DNA of 64,000 nt from Colias croceus (lineage: Eukaryota > Arthropoda > Insecta > Lepidoptera > Pieridae): NCBI RefSeq assembly GCF_905220415.1, contig NC_059547.1, positions 1,934,501-1,998,500 of the forward strand, given 5' to 3'. Of the stretch, positions 21,219-32,742 are shown one piece after another. The notes below the pieces were generated by a model. The model made no database searches. It saw only the letters and a program-made list of their open reading frames with translations, and was not told the DNA's origin. A program made the translations under genes and the position numbers. Numbering within the stretch: the first letter of the stretch is position 1; every line of letters begins with the position of its first letter.

Positions 21219-22341
21219 GGGTAAGAGCGGGCAACTCCAGTCAGGAGATAATACCGGTCACTTTACTATTACATACAAAATGGTGCGCTAAATGCACACA
21301 CACATGTAAACAAGGTGGCGTGATCGTTCCCGACCGCACCCCACCGACCCCCGCTCAGTTCCGATTACAAGCTGAGCTGGAGTGCACGTCGTCAGTTTTC
21401 GCGCCAATTTGATACAATTTTTCGTCCACCGAAAATAAGGAGTAGGTCTTTAATTTATCACATTAAACCAATACTTAATTGATTTCCGGACTGCTAACTA
21501 ATCGAGTTTTTAATATTTAGTCTTATTTCACGCTGTTGTTTGTTTATTTTGTAAAAAAATATGATTCACAAAAATACCTTCTGTCGTCTATTGCCGGTCA
21601 AGCTGACCGGAGTTACCCGCTATAGTTTTCTATAGAAATCTGCAATCCCGCTATAGAAATCTGAGACAAGAAAGAATCTGAAAAGCAATGTTACTAAAGA
21701 AGCCACTAAAAAGCAAAGTGAGGATAAGTAAAGGCAAAGCAAACTGAACCCAAATGGAAAGAAAAAAACAGCCCACACAGTCAAAAAAAGGATTATTCAG
21801 GAGAAAAATAACACTAGCAGCAGTTCAGAATCTGATAAAGAGATGACTGACTTGCGTAAAGATGATGACACAGATATTGAAAATAATGATTCTGAAAACA
21901 AGTGTGTTCTGTGTGATGATTACGGGAGAAACAATGAACTCTGGTACAGATGTGTTATTTATGGGTTGTGGGCGCATGCTGAATGTACGGGTAGTGACAC
22001 GCCTGAAAACTACATGTGTGATATATGTTTCAGAAAAGCTTGACCGGACTTAGGCTTCGCTGACCAGCTTTAAACTACGCTGACTGTCATTAAACTACGC
22101 TGACCGGCATTAGAACCGTGGTGACCGGAATTGCCTTCCATGGAGTCTAATGCCGGTCAAAGTCATTTTTTTTTCTTATGTTGATTACACCAAAAATACA
22201 ATTACTATTGATCTTAATTCAAGTCATTCGTTAGAGGATGAGACTATGTTTCATTTTCGTAAAGTTTAATAAAGATAAGTTGATTATTTTATGAGTTGTT
22301 TATTTTTGTCCTTAGGTGACCGGTAATACCCGCTCTTACCC
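21219..22341 (+). mobile_element. Pogo/Tigger-like DNA transposon, internally deleted, 1.12 kb
   Basis: The termini are inverted (GGGTAAGAGCGGG at the left, CCCGCTCTTACCC at the right) with TA on each side. The subterminal regions hold many copies of GACCGG/CCGGTC (near 21255, 21594, 21606, 22044, 22104, 22123, 22152, 22318), likely transposase-binding sites. Only the last part of a transposase-like ORF remains (21732-22043), so the catalytic DDE region has been lost. TA targets and the zinc-finger tail point to the pogo branch of Tc1/mariner. Confidence 0.7.
21732..22043 (+). pseudogene. C-terminal tail of a pogo-like transposase with PHD-like zinc finger
   Basis: The frame is open from 21732, after an in-frame stop, with a lysine-rich then acidic linker (S-S-S-S-E-S-D-K-E). 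Counting from the ATG at 21843, the finger has C21-x2-C24, then N-E-L-W-Y-R-C37, then W43-A-H45-x2-C48 and C59-x2-C62. Similar C-terminal fingers follow the DDE domain in many insect Tigger/pogo transposases. The residue expected to be the second cysteine of the C37 pair is Y40, so this copy would not bind zinc normally. DDE and DNA-binding domains are missing. Confidence 0.65.
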
Positions 22342-22343
22342 TA

Positions 22344-25300
22344 TCTTCCATTATTATTGGTTGCCTAATTAAAACATACCGTTCCGTTTTCTTTTTCTAT
22401 TTATTTTACTACGAATGTGTAGGCAGGTACATAATTTAAAAAAGGTAGGGTTTTTCTTTGTGTATTCAAAATTAAAAGATATAAACTGTTTCAATACGAA
22501 TTTTATCTAAGTAATTATTTTACATACAACATACACAATTAACATCCGTGTCTATCTAAATGAAAATGTTAATACTGGTTAAATAGGCAATCTAAAAGAA
22601 ATTAAAACCGGCTCAAACTAGACTGCATTATTTATCGTTTTAAATTTCGAATGGCATCTCAATGAATTAAAAAAGCAATTGAATCCAATTTACGTACCAC
22701 GGGGAACTAAACCAAAGATTTTGACAAAAACGTACTGAAAAAATTTTAGGACAAAAAATGCACCGCGATAGTTCGTTGAATGCGACAAAAAATGGATGAA
22801 AAAAAATTCTCATCATAGCTACAGTGAATAGGGATAGGCATGACGCGATTGAGTTATCGATGTTTTTATTTACTTTTAACCGACATTGCCAAAGCGAGTA
22901 GTGTTTATTAATGTATGTGTATCGCTTGGATGGACTTCAGCCGGATGTGTCGTTAGATTTGCATTAATTGTGAGAGCGACACTGGGTAAATTTAAATTAA
23001 TTATAGATGGTGTTTTGCGCTGTTTTTTCCCGGTTGACTTTTTTTGTTCAACCGATTATTACTTGTTTAAAGTTATGTTAAACTAGATTCTAGAAAAAAA
23101 TGTAGATAAAACATATATTAATCGATTTCGATTTAATACTTCCCTAGAATCGAAAAGGCTAATTATTAATAAAACATTAAATTCTTTAACCTAAATAAAA
23201 TGAAAAGCAATAAAAATCTTTTGAACCTTTGATGCTATTAAAGCTTTTGCAATGGATTCACATAAACCACGCTCAATACCAAATACATCTTACCACTTGA
23301 ATACCTACACCATATTAGGCCAATAATTAATACGTCAACAAAGTATAAATTAATAATCGACATAATGATACGAATTAAATTAATCACTATTCATGGACTA
23401 AATTCCAAAATTGTTTAACAACAAATTATACAGTGAAACCAAACAAAAACGGAGTACCTATGATAATGGCTATAATTATTTAGAACATTTCCATCGCTTA
23501 CTATACCAATTAGGTACACTCCGGCATAGCCGAGCGAGCACGGCGTGTCGGCCGACTCATTGGTGCATTCGTGCTATTAACTGCGATCTCGCAAGATAAT
23601 TGCTTTTGTAATTTACATAACAATCACTTACTGCTGTTTTGAAATACGACGCTGCATCCACGAAAAGGACATCTTAATGATCGTTGTTGAATATTCAGAG
23701 TTTTCCAAATATGCAACTGCAACACTGATGTTAATTCAACAAGCTTTGATGCTTTGCTGCTTTCCTGGTTGTGTTTGAAGCAGCGAGGCGTTGCAACGTG
23801 TAATTACGTTTACGCATTTATCACAACAATTACGGCCACGGCTTAATAATCTCACAATAATTTAATATGAAATTATTTTATATTGTTTAATTATATCAGT
23901 GTGCGGAATGGCTGTAATCAATTAGTTCTTTTTAACATTTGCGAAAATTTCCTACGTAAAGTTTTATAAATAATACGTGAATGCGTTTATACATTGATGA
24001 ATAAGAAAATCAGATTTTGTAATTTCTAAGCTGTCACGTACAAATTAAAATAAACAACAAAAACGAATCTAACACAAATCAAATATGTTGAGTTACACGA
24101 GTAACAAACGGCGCTTTCAAAAACGTTACAAAGTAAATGTATGGAATGCCACATGAAATAAATAGTGGTAAAAACAATCGAGTTGCGTAGTCACTAGCCA
24201 CCAGTCGACATTCCGACCTTATCGTGATCATATCGGCGCGCATCACTAACCGTGTTTATGCCTTATAATGTTGAAAACAATGTCTTTTTGTCTAGGAACT
24301 ATGGTAGCAAATATCAAAGAAAATTCTTTCGTTAATTAGAAATGGAGTAGAGTCATATTAATCTTCAACTTTACAATCGAGCGTAGACAATAGGTACATT
24401 TTTCTTAATTGTAAATGGAATGCCAAACCATAAACTATAAAAACAAAAGCCAAGTTCTACCTGATTGGATTTATTGAATTAATACACTTATCGATGGTCC
24501 CACGCACATCACTATCTTATTTTCACAGCAAGGGCGCTACCTGGCTAGGTAGGCGTTTCCAAGAACTCCGTCACTTGATATTGATAACGCGATAAGCCAC
24601 AGAATAAATACGCTCCGCATTACGATTGTTGACGTACCGGTTTTGAGAACAAATTGTTCTTAAGCTTCGCGTGTTCTATGGCAATTCCTGAATTAAACAC
24701 CATTTTGTGTTTATGTTGTCCTGGTTATTGTCTTCTGCTAGCAGGAGGTGGATTGTTTTCCACTTTGCTAAGTGGCGGTGACACATCCGTGACTCATTTA
24801 TTGATTTTATGGGTTGCACTTGTTTTGCAATTTAACAAGATCATAAGAATATTGTGTGTGAAAATTAAACTACCTATACTTTTGAATTTATTCTTCTTTT
24901 GGCGCGATGGAGAAAAATGATGAGGGTGAATTTTTACGATGCGAGCGCACACCGACACCTAAATTTAACAGCATGAAGTTAGTTCTAGGTGGTATGTAAC
25001 TATGTTCAAGTTGTATATTCTAGTATTTTTTTTTTCCATACGCCAAAGAAGTATAACTTCTAACGCGTGTACATAAGTACAAACACTCTTTTTTATAAAT
25101 AAATGTTATTTCGATATTTATAAGATATTGATAAGATGGTCAATTCTAGATTTAAATAAAGTTCATCATCATCTCTGAAGTCAGAAACATTTTAAACAAA
25201 ATTATCGTAATGAGTACCTAATGACATTATACAGTACACATATATGTATATAATTTATTTTTAGTTATATTCGTATAACGGTTGTTGACAAAACTTTATC

Positions 25301-25410
25301 GATAGAGTTAGATATTCGAAATTTATCAACCTACTTCAATCTAGTATAACGTCGTACTACGACGTATCAACCAGATTTTTAGCGCATACTGAAATAATCG
25401 AATAACCGTA
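22344..25410. other. Long non-coding stretch
   Basis: About 3 kb of AT-rich sequence. Small ORFs (22886-23086, 23411-23599, 24654-24920) lack motifs or codon character. A short GC-richer block at 23520-23590 and another at 24530-24640 are not identified. Confidence 0.4.
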
Positions 25411-25417
25411 TGATTGC

Positions 25418-25514
25418 TATAAATGCGAGGCCACTCAGGGAAGGGAAAGGGAGCTAATGAGATTATCCTGCACCTGCGAGGAAGTGCACGGTTACGTCCA
25501 ACTAATGGTCCTCC
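25418..25514 (+). promoter_or_regulatory. Candidate TATA promoter with short coding first exon
   Basis: TATAAATG at 25418-25425 is followed about 32 bases later by an ATG (25457) that opens M-R-L-S-C-T-C-E-E-V-H-G-Y and continues in frame to a strong donor, TCCTCC|GTAAGTAAT (GT at 25515). The ATG is very close to the TATA box, leaving almost no 5' UTR, which argues for caution. No second exon was found and the peptide is not recognised. Confidence 0.3.
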
Positions 25515-25529
25515 GTAAGTAATTCGATT

Positions 25530-25866
25530 TAAAAACGTTAATTATCAAAGCGAATATGGACTCCTAGTACCTTGTTTGATGTTACATACACATCTGCAGG
25601 AATAACTTAGTACCTACATATTACGTATAAAAAGCTATATCATATTGACTCACTTGTACGTAGGTATATAAAGGCTATAAAGAGAGAAACGGACATACCA
25701 TAGGGACATACTGACAAGGTCACAGTATGGTTAAATCGGTTAAATTAAATATGTAGTGAATAAACGGCATTTCAAATACATTTTAAATCCAAAAGCATTA
25801 GGACATTGCAGAAGGCACTTTTATTTAACCTGAATTAATATCACTTAAAATTGGAATATCTTACAT
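25530..25866. other. Non-coding, nothing recognised
   Basis: AT-rich spacer before the MITE at 25870. No ORF or repeat terminus is visible. Confidence 0.4.
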
Positions 25867-25869
25867 TTA

Positions 25870-26602
25870 GGGCCGATTTTTCAATGCCCAGATAAACAGT
25901 CTAATAACTACCCCTCGAATAGATTTATTCAATTGCTTATCTAACTCATAACGGCTCGCCTATTTTTCAATCGTGATTTATTTGATGAATAACTATCTGA
26001 CCAAATATTTCCATATTGGCAGCTCTGCTCTTGGAGTGGCGAAACAAACATATTAAATTAGTCAGGTTAGAGCGGGATAGAGTCAACTTGCAATATGTCA
26101 ACAACCGTCATTATGACTCACGTCAGGAGTGCATTTTAAGTTTATCTTGTGTTCTATGATTGTTGATTATTGTTTTGATTCGAGTAAAGAGTTTTGATTA
26201 AATTTGTGTTAAAATTTATATATTTTACGATGGAAACGACATAAAGTCAGCGTCCGGCAAATTTTCAATGGCATGATCATCAGTAGGTACTATCAAAAAC
26301 ATCAATTTCAATATGATTTTAATTGATAATTATTTTATAGAAAGAGGCTTTATTGTAAAAATTCTACGCTCTATGTTATTACATACGAAAATATCCCAAA
26401 TTTGACGCGTCAGTTGTCAACTCAAACGTCTAATCGTCGAATAGCACGCTATCTGGCCGTTGGAGCAGCAGATAGATTTATTCCTCAAATAACGTAGTTA
26501 TTCGATAGATAAGTCCTATTCGTCTATTGAAAAATTGAATATTTTGTTAACTGAAGAATAAAGTCTATCTAGCTGTTTATCTGGGCATTGAAAAATCGGC
26601 CC
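25870..26602. mobile_element. PIF/Harbinger-like MITE, 733 bp
   Basis: The left end GGGCCGATTTTTCAATGCCC continues AGATAAACAG and the right end is its exact reverse complement (30-bp terminal inverted repeat). TTA flanks both sides (25867-25869 and 26603-26605), the 3-bp target expected for PIF/Harbinger. Subterminal blocks with TAGATTTATTC and TATTTTTCAATCG are repeated in both halves. There is no ORF, so the element is non-autonomous. A related single end lies at 1339. Confidence 0.75.
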
Positions 26603-26605
26603 TTA

Positions 26606-26896
26606 TAAGGCTGAAAAAAATAGGCTACTAAACTTCGAACATTATAAGAAAAGGCGCGTGCTCAAGCTTTAACATATTTATGATTCCATACTAGGATAAC
26701 AGCTGTGATTCAGAGTTGTGTCACTCTGAGTCAGCGCTGATATCGGTTCCTAGAACATTGTCACAGGGCAAGTGCAGTGATAGTGTAAGAGATTTTGTTT
26801 ATTCAAATACATTGTAACAAAGTACAAGTGGTGTACGAAGTCCGTTTAGATATTTTGCAAGATCAAATACCTAATCTACATAATATGTATGTAGTT
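26606..26896. other. Non-coding, nothing recognised
   Basis: AT-rich spacer between the MITE and the repeat copy at 26897. No ORF or repeat terminus is visible. Confidence 0.4.
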
Positions 26897-27018
26897 GGTT
26901 TGTTTGTTTGAACGCGCTAATCTCAGGAACTACTCGATTTCAAAAATTATATATACCTACCTACCGCTGGATTAGTACTATTACAATAAGTACGCGCAAA
27001 GCCGGGGCAGACTAGTAA
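26897..27018 (+). repeat. GCGCGTTCAAAC-family repeat, degenerate copy
   Basis: Reads TTTGAACGCGCTAATCTCAG, then decays to AAAGCCGGGGCAGACTAGT. This is the family at 1786 and 2131 in the opposite orientation. Confidence 0.45.
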
Positions 27019-27032
27019 AATTATCTAGAAAA

Positions 27033-27140
27033 TTGATTCTTTGGTTGAGCGCGCTCATTTCAACTAACTTAGAATTTCGCATTGAAAAATATTATAGTGT
27101 TGTATTGGATAGTCCATTAATCGAGGAAGGCTATACAATA
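27033..27140 (+). repeat. GCGCGTTCAAAC-family repeat, degenerate copy
   Basis: GAGCGCGCTCATTTCAACTAAC is followed by GATAGTCCATTAATCGAGGA and AGGCTATA, the family order. The 98-codon ORF that covers it (27033-27329) is a by-product of the repeat and its flank, not a gene. Confidence 0.4.
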
Positions 27141-27329
27141 TCAACCTATGTTTCCTACGAGTTACGACTAATAGGTAACATAGGTTTTGAAAGCAGACGA
27201 AAATGCTTGTTTACTTATACCTTCCTCATAAAGCAAGACTTACGCATAGTTCTGGAAGTAGATTTACCTATTATTATCTGCATAAACAACGGAACTATAG
27301 AATTCGATTCTAATTACAACATCCCTTAA

Positions 27330-27864
27330 CAATTTCTAATGTTATTACTTATGTAAAAGGAATTACATTAATTTTAGTATTAGTCTAAATCTACGTGTGT
27401 TTGTTTTATCGTCGTATGCGGACTCGAAAACTATATTCAATAAATTTTAAAAATTCTTTCTCCTAATGAAAGCGAACAATTATCTGTACTTATTTTGTTA
27501 ATAAAATTGACCTCAAAGTTCAAACGTTAGGCATATTTTTAACATGTTTTTATTAGCTTCGTATGTTTGTTTGAAACCTCGAACCACTTCATACGAAGAT
27601 ATTTCAATTTAAACTTTGTAATCAAGGATCGGTAATGATACAATAATTTCAGGCAGTAGATACCTAATTATTTAGTAGGTAATCTATAACTATATACTCA
27701 TAAGGAGTGAGGACAATTCTTCCATTTTCTGTATCTAATTTAAATATACGTTTTCCTTTATTTCCTCTATCATATCGTAAAAGGAAGACACGTGGAGATT
27801 TCAATTACACGCATTACTAATGTATCGCTTTCAATTTATACTGGTTTTCTATATGGATATTTTA
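27330..27864. other. Non-coding, nothing recognised
   Basis: AT-rich spacer before the Helitron at 27865. No ORF or repeat terminus is visible. Confidence 0.4.
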
Positions 27865-28084
27865 TCTACACTAATATTATAAAGAGAAAAACTTTGTTTG
27901 TTTGATTGTAATGAATAGGCTCATAAACTACTGGACCGATTTTAAAAATTCTTTCACCATTCGAAAGTTATATTATCAACGGATAATACCTATAAGCTAG
28001 GTTTTATCCAGGAAATCCCACGGGAACGGGAACTATGTGGGGTTTTCTTTGAAAAGGCGGGCGAAGCCGCAGGCGGAAAGTTAG
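27865..28084 (+). mobile_element. Short Helitron, ACACTAATATTATAAAGAG family
   Basis: Starts TCTACACTAATATTATAAAG, contains CTACTGGACCGATTTTAAAA and GGAAATCCCACGGGAACGGG, and ends GCGGGCGAAGCCGCAGGCGG with TTAG in place of CTAG. The altered last bases suggest an older copy. Confidence 0.65.
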
Positions 28085-28256
28085 GTAGTTAATTATATTT
28101 GAACAGAACGCGATGCTTTGCTTGCATTGAATGATAAAATAATGTAACTTCCGAAAAACGACAACCTGGGTAGGCATTAGCCGAAATGGACTTGATATTT
28201 TTGGTTAATTTTACCTACTTATAGAACAACCTACAAGGGAAGTAAATAGTAAAGTA

Positions 28257-28428
28257 GATCCTTATGCAAAGTCTTTTTCTCTGTCCCTATGTATGCTTAA
28301 ATCTTTAAAACTAAGCAACGGATTTTGGTGCTGCTTTTTTAATAGATAGAGTGATTCTAGAGGAAGGTTTTAGTATATAGTTTATTAGGTTTTAGGCAAG
28401 GCGGGCGAAGCCGCGGGCGGAAAGCTAG
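28257..28428 (+). mobile_element. Short Helitron, AAATCCGTTGCGTAGTTTTA family, 5' truncated
   Basis: Lacks the TCACTACATAG start but keeps CTAAGCAACGGATTTTGGTG, AGGTTTTAGGCAAG and the intact GCGGGCGAAGCCGCGGGCGG hairpin with CTAG end. Confidence 0.65.
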
Positions 28429-28429
28429 T

Positions 28430-29020
28430 CTCTATTTAAATCTCTAACTGCTGAATGCAGCAGACGAACGATGACATATACAAGCTAACAAAACTTGAAA
28501 GGGCTATAGTAAAATTGTTAACGACATACAGCTATTTCGCGATAAATTTCGCGGGAGCTAGTTAGTTCAAATTGAACAAATGGTGTAATGAAATACACTC
28601 TTTATTTCACTGCTCTGTCTCCGAATGTCGTAATCGTTCCTATTTCATGTGAAATGGGCCAAGGTATGGAATATCGCGATTTAATTTTCATCATTATTTT
28701 CTATGAAGATTATATTTTATGAGAAATACTTGAAAATATTTTTGAGTAGTCAGAAGAGGCAAAGATGCATGCATAGGGTATCTTTTAATTTGGATAGGTA
28801 CCTACATATATGTATATAATATAAAAAACGATCACTATAATGTTTCACATATTCTTATAGTTGCACAGTTAGGTATTTCTACACAAAAACGAAAAGATTA
28901 ATGAATTGACAACTTTGCCTACTTATAATAAATCGGTGGGAACCTACCTACCTACCTACTTTACTTTCTTCAAAATAGAAATTTTATCTGATGTCCACAA
29001 ACTTTTTCGATTGTCGAATA
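28430..29020. other. Non-coding, nothing recognised
   Basis: AT-rich; a short run of ACCTACCTACCTACC-type repeats lies near 28944. Confidence 0.4.
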
Positions 29021-30158
29021 CTTAGATTACAAAATAAAGTACAGATGGAGCATGACAACCGCCCGTCGACCTTGTCAAAGAAAATACGAAATCAAAAACA
29101 AATACGTCGCTGCACCAGTGCTATAGCGCATATAGTGTCATGCAATACGTCAAAAAGGGTTTGCAATTTTAGTAAAAAAATGCCGTCTTGTGATAATAAA
29201 ATTTGTTCCCGAAAACAAAAAAAGATAAAACATCGTTTCACAGGTTTTCTGTAGATTATTTGGCTGATTTATTTCTTTAATACGAATAATAATTTTACAG
29301 ATATGAAGGAATACAAAACTTCAACGTATGTTGCCAGTATTTTGAAAATGAATTTGCCATTTTTATTGGTAAAACGGTAAAATGGTTAAAGGATCTTCAG
29401 GTTAATGCTGTTGGATTTTTCGATCGTGAATGTGATTATTTGTATAGTGCACTAAAGGTTCATGATAATTATTAGATTATTTTAATAAGCATAATACATT
29501 ATTTTGTTACTTTTATAAATCTTAAAAACGTCATAGTCGTTTTCGCTAGCGATTTAATTTATGTGAACTCCATGATGGATATGATGAAAATCAAATGTCC
29601 CGTATTCTCGACTAAAAACTATCGCTATTCGTATTCATATATTATTATGAAAAATAAAAAATAATATAATTATTATAGTTAATATTGAAATTTTTTTTAT
29701 GTAATTTATTTAATAAAAAATTGAATACAATTATTTTGTCCATATATAACTTTAGTAGGCAGGTACTTTATGTAATAAAAGAATTTAAATAAAAATTAAA
29801 ACTTGACTTCTCATTTATGTATATAGCCTACGTCACTACAGCCACTAACATAATAATTCAGATCATTGCAATGAAACCTCACAACTGAAAATCGGTCCAA
29901 CGGTTTATACTGCAGGGCGTGTCAAAGAAATATTATACATACATCCATAAACTCGAAAAACATAACCCTCTTTTTTCCGTAGTCGGGGAAACATTTGGGA
30001 AATTTTTCAATATCTGGCAACATTACACGCACACAGAAGCACCGTGTACGTACAGTGCAGCGGCGAAATGACAGCACACATAGCTTTATTGAAAATGACG
30101 ATAAATTATTCGGTTTAGTTCGGCAACGCTCCATCTGTCTTTTATTTTGTAATCTAAG
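29021..30158. mobile_element. Candidate inverted-repeat DNA element, 1.14 kb
   Basis: CTTAGATTACAAAATAAA plus ACAGATGGAGC at the left is matched in reverse complement at the right end (GCTCCATCTGT ... TTTATTTTGTAATCTAAG). The ORFs at 28991-29254 (+) and 29922-30185 (-) both read R-L-Q-N-K-x-Q-M-E because they translate the same inverted arms; neither is a gene. A fragment of another retroposon (29905-29985, minus) lies inside. No target duplication was confirmed. Confidence 0.5.
29905..29985 (-). repeat. Retroposon fragment, same family as 18640
   Basis: On the minus strand it reads AAGAGGGTTATGTTTTTCGA, then a GTATG run and TTTCTTTGACACGCCCTG, in the order of the copy at 18640-18735. Confidence 0.45.
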
Positions 30159-30490
30159 GTCGAATATTATAAATAAAGTTACCACAGAATTTTACAATCG
30201 TTACAAAAACAAATGAAGGTTGCCATGACAACGCGGCCGAATATAACGAAATTTCAAATTGATGGTTCATTTTTACAACTCAACATTAAATACAGATCAA
30301 TAAACGTCAGAGTTTAAATTAAATACTATAAAAAATCGCATAAAATTTACATATTCGTAATTTAGAAGCTATAAATCATTTGGGTCGTGATATTTTATTT
30401 AAAGCTTACATATTGCAAAGATATACATTATATAGTATCTAATATCTACCTACCTATGTATCTAAAAAACTGCTAGACTAAAATATATGA
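30159..30490. other. Non-coding, nothing recognised
   Basis: AT-rich spacer between the inverted-repeat element and the CTAG-ended retroposon at 30493. No ORF or repeat terminus is visible. Confidence 0.4.
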
Positions 30491-30492
30491 TA

Positions 30493-30716
30493 ACTAGCTG
30501 TTGCCCGCAGCATCGCTTGCGTGGAAAAGATAAGTTTTCATCTCCTATTTTACCCCTTTAGGGGATGAATTTTCTAAAATCCTTTCTTAGGGGACGCCTA
30601 CGTTATGACATCTACCTGCATGCCAAATATCAGCCCGATATGTCCAGTGGTTTGGGCTGTGCGTTGATAGATCACTATATATCAATCACCTTTGAGTTTT
30701 ATATTTATATAGATAG
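30493..30716 (-). repeat. CTAG-ended lepidopteran retroposon copy
   Basis: Begins AACTAGCTGTTGCCCGCAGC, then ATCGCTTGCGTGG, a CCCCTTTAGGGGATGAATTT block and ends in ATATATAGAT-like sequence. The opening TAGCTGTTGCCCGC is a familiar lepidopteran repeat end. It carries no ORF. Confidence 0.5.
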
Positions 30717-30719
30717 TTT

Positions 30720-31140
30720 TATTCTATAAATAAACTTTAAAAATAAAATACATTTATTTATTGCCACTAAATATATTGTTACACGATATTCCGTTATTTT
30801 TATTGTCCCATTCAAACAGATCGATTCATTAATTTACATTCCATTTGCTTTTCTTTTGGATTTTCTGTCTAACCTTATTACACGAAGACTTTTACCACTT
30901 TTATATTAATTGTTATACCTACTACGGATCTATAAAACTAATTTCAAGCCCAAAATCATCCAAGAAACTCTTTTTACTTTTACAATTATCGAAATACCGT
31001 CTAGGTAGGTATTCAGTTTCAATTTTTTTTTTCTATCATAATAAAATAATAAGTCATGACTGCATTACCTAACACAGTTTTCTTATATTAATTTAGATGA
31101 AATTATCCACAATACTGAATATAAATTTCCGCTATAACCT
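30720..31140. other. Non-coding, nothing recognised
   Basis: AT-rich; the ORF at 30845-31072 has no protein character. Confidence 0.4.
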
Positions 31141-31158
31141 GCCCCTTGCCCCACACAG

Positions 31159-31282
31159 GCCAGACTTAGGAGCACACCATTACTCATCGGTCAAAAGCGC
31201 CCCAGGGAAGCGAGACAGCGTCTCGAACGTTCGAGTTTTTGTCGATCGTTTCTCGATCCAATATCGCTTGAATTGTCGAAGG
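31159..31282 (+). other. Candidate internal exon
   Basis: A good pyrimidine tract and acceptor (TGCCCCTTGCCCCACACAG) precede a GC-richer 124-base segment that ends at a donor, GAAGG|GTGAGAAG. Two of the three frames are open: one starts A-R-L-R-S-T-P-L-L-I, the other P-D-L-G-A-H-H-Y. Neither product is recognised. It is the best acceptor-donor pair I noticed in the window but could be chance. Confidence 0.3.
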
Positions 31283-31555
31283 GTGAGAAGTGCTTCTGTT
31301 TTATTAGGAAAAACATTTAGATAATATTAATACATACTATTGTTACTTAATAATTTCATTTCATTTCATGACAAATATTAGTTTAAGCTCTAACTGCGAT
31401 CGTATGTTTTTCTTTTGTAGTATACCTAAATCCAAATAAATGATATGTTGTGCACTTATCGTTTCACAATTCTCAACAGTTACAAATTTCAAATATCACT
31501 TTTACTACGAATTGTGAATTTGTGAGAGCTATTTAAACTATTACCTAACACTGAG

Positions 31556-31660
31556 AGTATTTTTCAAATCAGACCCGTTATACCTAGATCCTGAGAAAAG
31601 CGCGTTCAAACAAACTCTTCAGCTTTACAACATTAGTAGGTACAAATATTTATTATCTGT
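31556..31660 (-). repeat. GCGCGTTCAAAC-family repeat fragment
   Basis: ATTTTTCAAATCAGACCCG, GAGAAAAGCGCGTTCAAAC and ACAACATTAGTAGG follow the family order. Confidence 0.45.
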
Positions 31661-32386
31661 ATAGATTATAGTTCAAAAAATCATAGTGTGCACAACTACG
31701 CGATCGTAGGTACAACGCAATAACCTTTTCATATTACTACTTACTATACAAGACGTACGCTATTTCCTAACGTATCAAAGGCTTGGCGGTTTTTTAATCG
31801 CAAGCGAAGGAAGTAAATAAATTATAAACGGGATTTGTTAATGTCAAGATCGAATTAAACCATACATAGCGACCTTTTTCAACTGCAAATGTAATGAATT
31901 AAACATTAGTAGGTATGCAATGATCCTTGACTTTTGCCGTTTCGGTTTGTACAAATATAACTGCGAACAATTAAATATAGATACCTACTTCAAAGGCGGA
32001 GAGTTTTTGTACGAGGAGAGTGCTGTCTCTGTCTATGCTGACCGGGATAAGGACAGAATGGTTGGGATATAAAAGGCTACATATTTGTTTTCTTTAGCAA
32101 TTTTTAAATGTGAGATCTTCCAGGCTACAGATTAAATTATTGATTACGAGTATACAATTTTGATACCTATCTCATACCAATTGTCTCATACAGGTAGGTA
32201 AAAGCGTAAATATTATATGGGTTAGATAACTATATAAAGTATGTATTGAAAATCTAATAAGTAGGATTTAATTTTGTAATATTGCTATGTGTCACCTGAA
32301 ATGTTCGTAGAGGTAGAAGACTAGAGTAGCTTTATTGAATTCTTGTGAAAGATTTCATATCGTTTATGGCGGGAAAATATATGAAA
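31661..32386. other. Non-coding, nothing recognised
   Basis: AT-rich spacer before the young Helitron at 32387. No ORF or repeat terminus is visible. Confidence 0.4.
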
Positions 32387-32563
32387 TCTTAATATATATA
32401 AATCTCGTGTCACAATGTTTGTCTTCAATGGACTCCTAAACCACTTAACCGATTATAATAAAATTCGCACACCATGTGCAGTTCGATCCAACTTGAGAGA
32501 TAGGATAGTTTAAATTTCAAATCGTTTTAGAGAAAGCGGGCGAAGCCGCGGGCGGTAAGCTAG
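32387..32563 (+). mobile_element. Short Helitron, 177 bp, young copy
   Basis: Starts TCTTAATATATATAAATCTC and ends GCGGGCGGTAAGCTAG between A and T. The copy at 35770-35946 has the same length and differs at only a few positions, implying recent movement of this subfamily. No ORF. Confidence 0.8.
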
Positions 32564-32670
32564 TAGGTATATAAGAATAAGTTTCTACTGAAGCTTATTC
32601 TTATAGCTCTGTACTTTAATATATTATCTTAAAGCTTTTAAGTTATTTTTAATAAGATTTATATTTTTGG

Positions 32671-32739
32671 TTTTATGGCATTCAAATGCTTTATAAATAT
32701 AAATTTATAAAGAATAGAAAAAATTCGAATTGCTCTGGC
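32671..32739 (+). repeat. Left arm of the inverted repeat around the tRNA-like sequence
   Basis: AAATTTATAAAGAATAGAAA followed by AAATTCGA (32701-32728) is matched in reverse complement at 32820-32862 on the other side of the tRNA-like sequence, with one or two differences. Confidence 0.6.
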
Positions 32740-32742
32740 GGG

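Noticed and set aside
24654..24920. Small membrane-protein-like ORF
   Set aside because: Hydrophobicity follows from T-rich DNA. There is no supporting promoter, splice or homology signal.
27033..27329. 98-codon plus-strand ORF
   Set aside because: It begins in a repeat fragment, lacks motifs and ends in ordinary AT-rich DNA.
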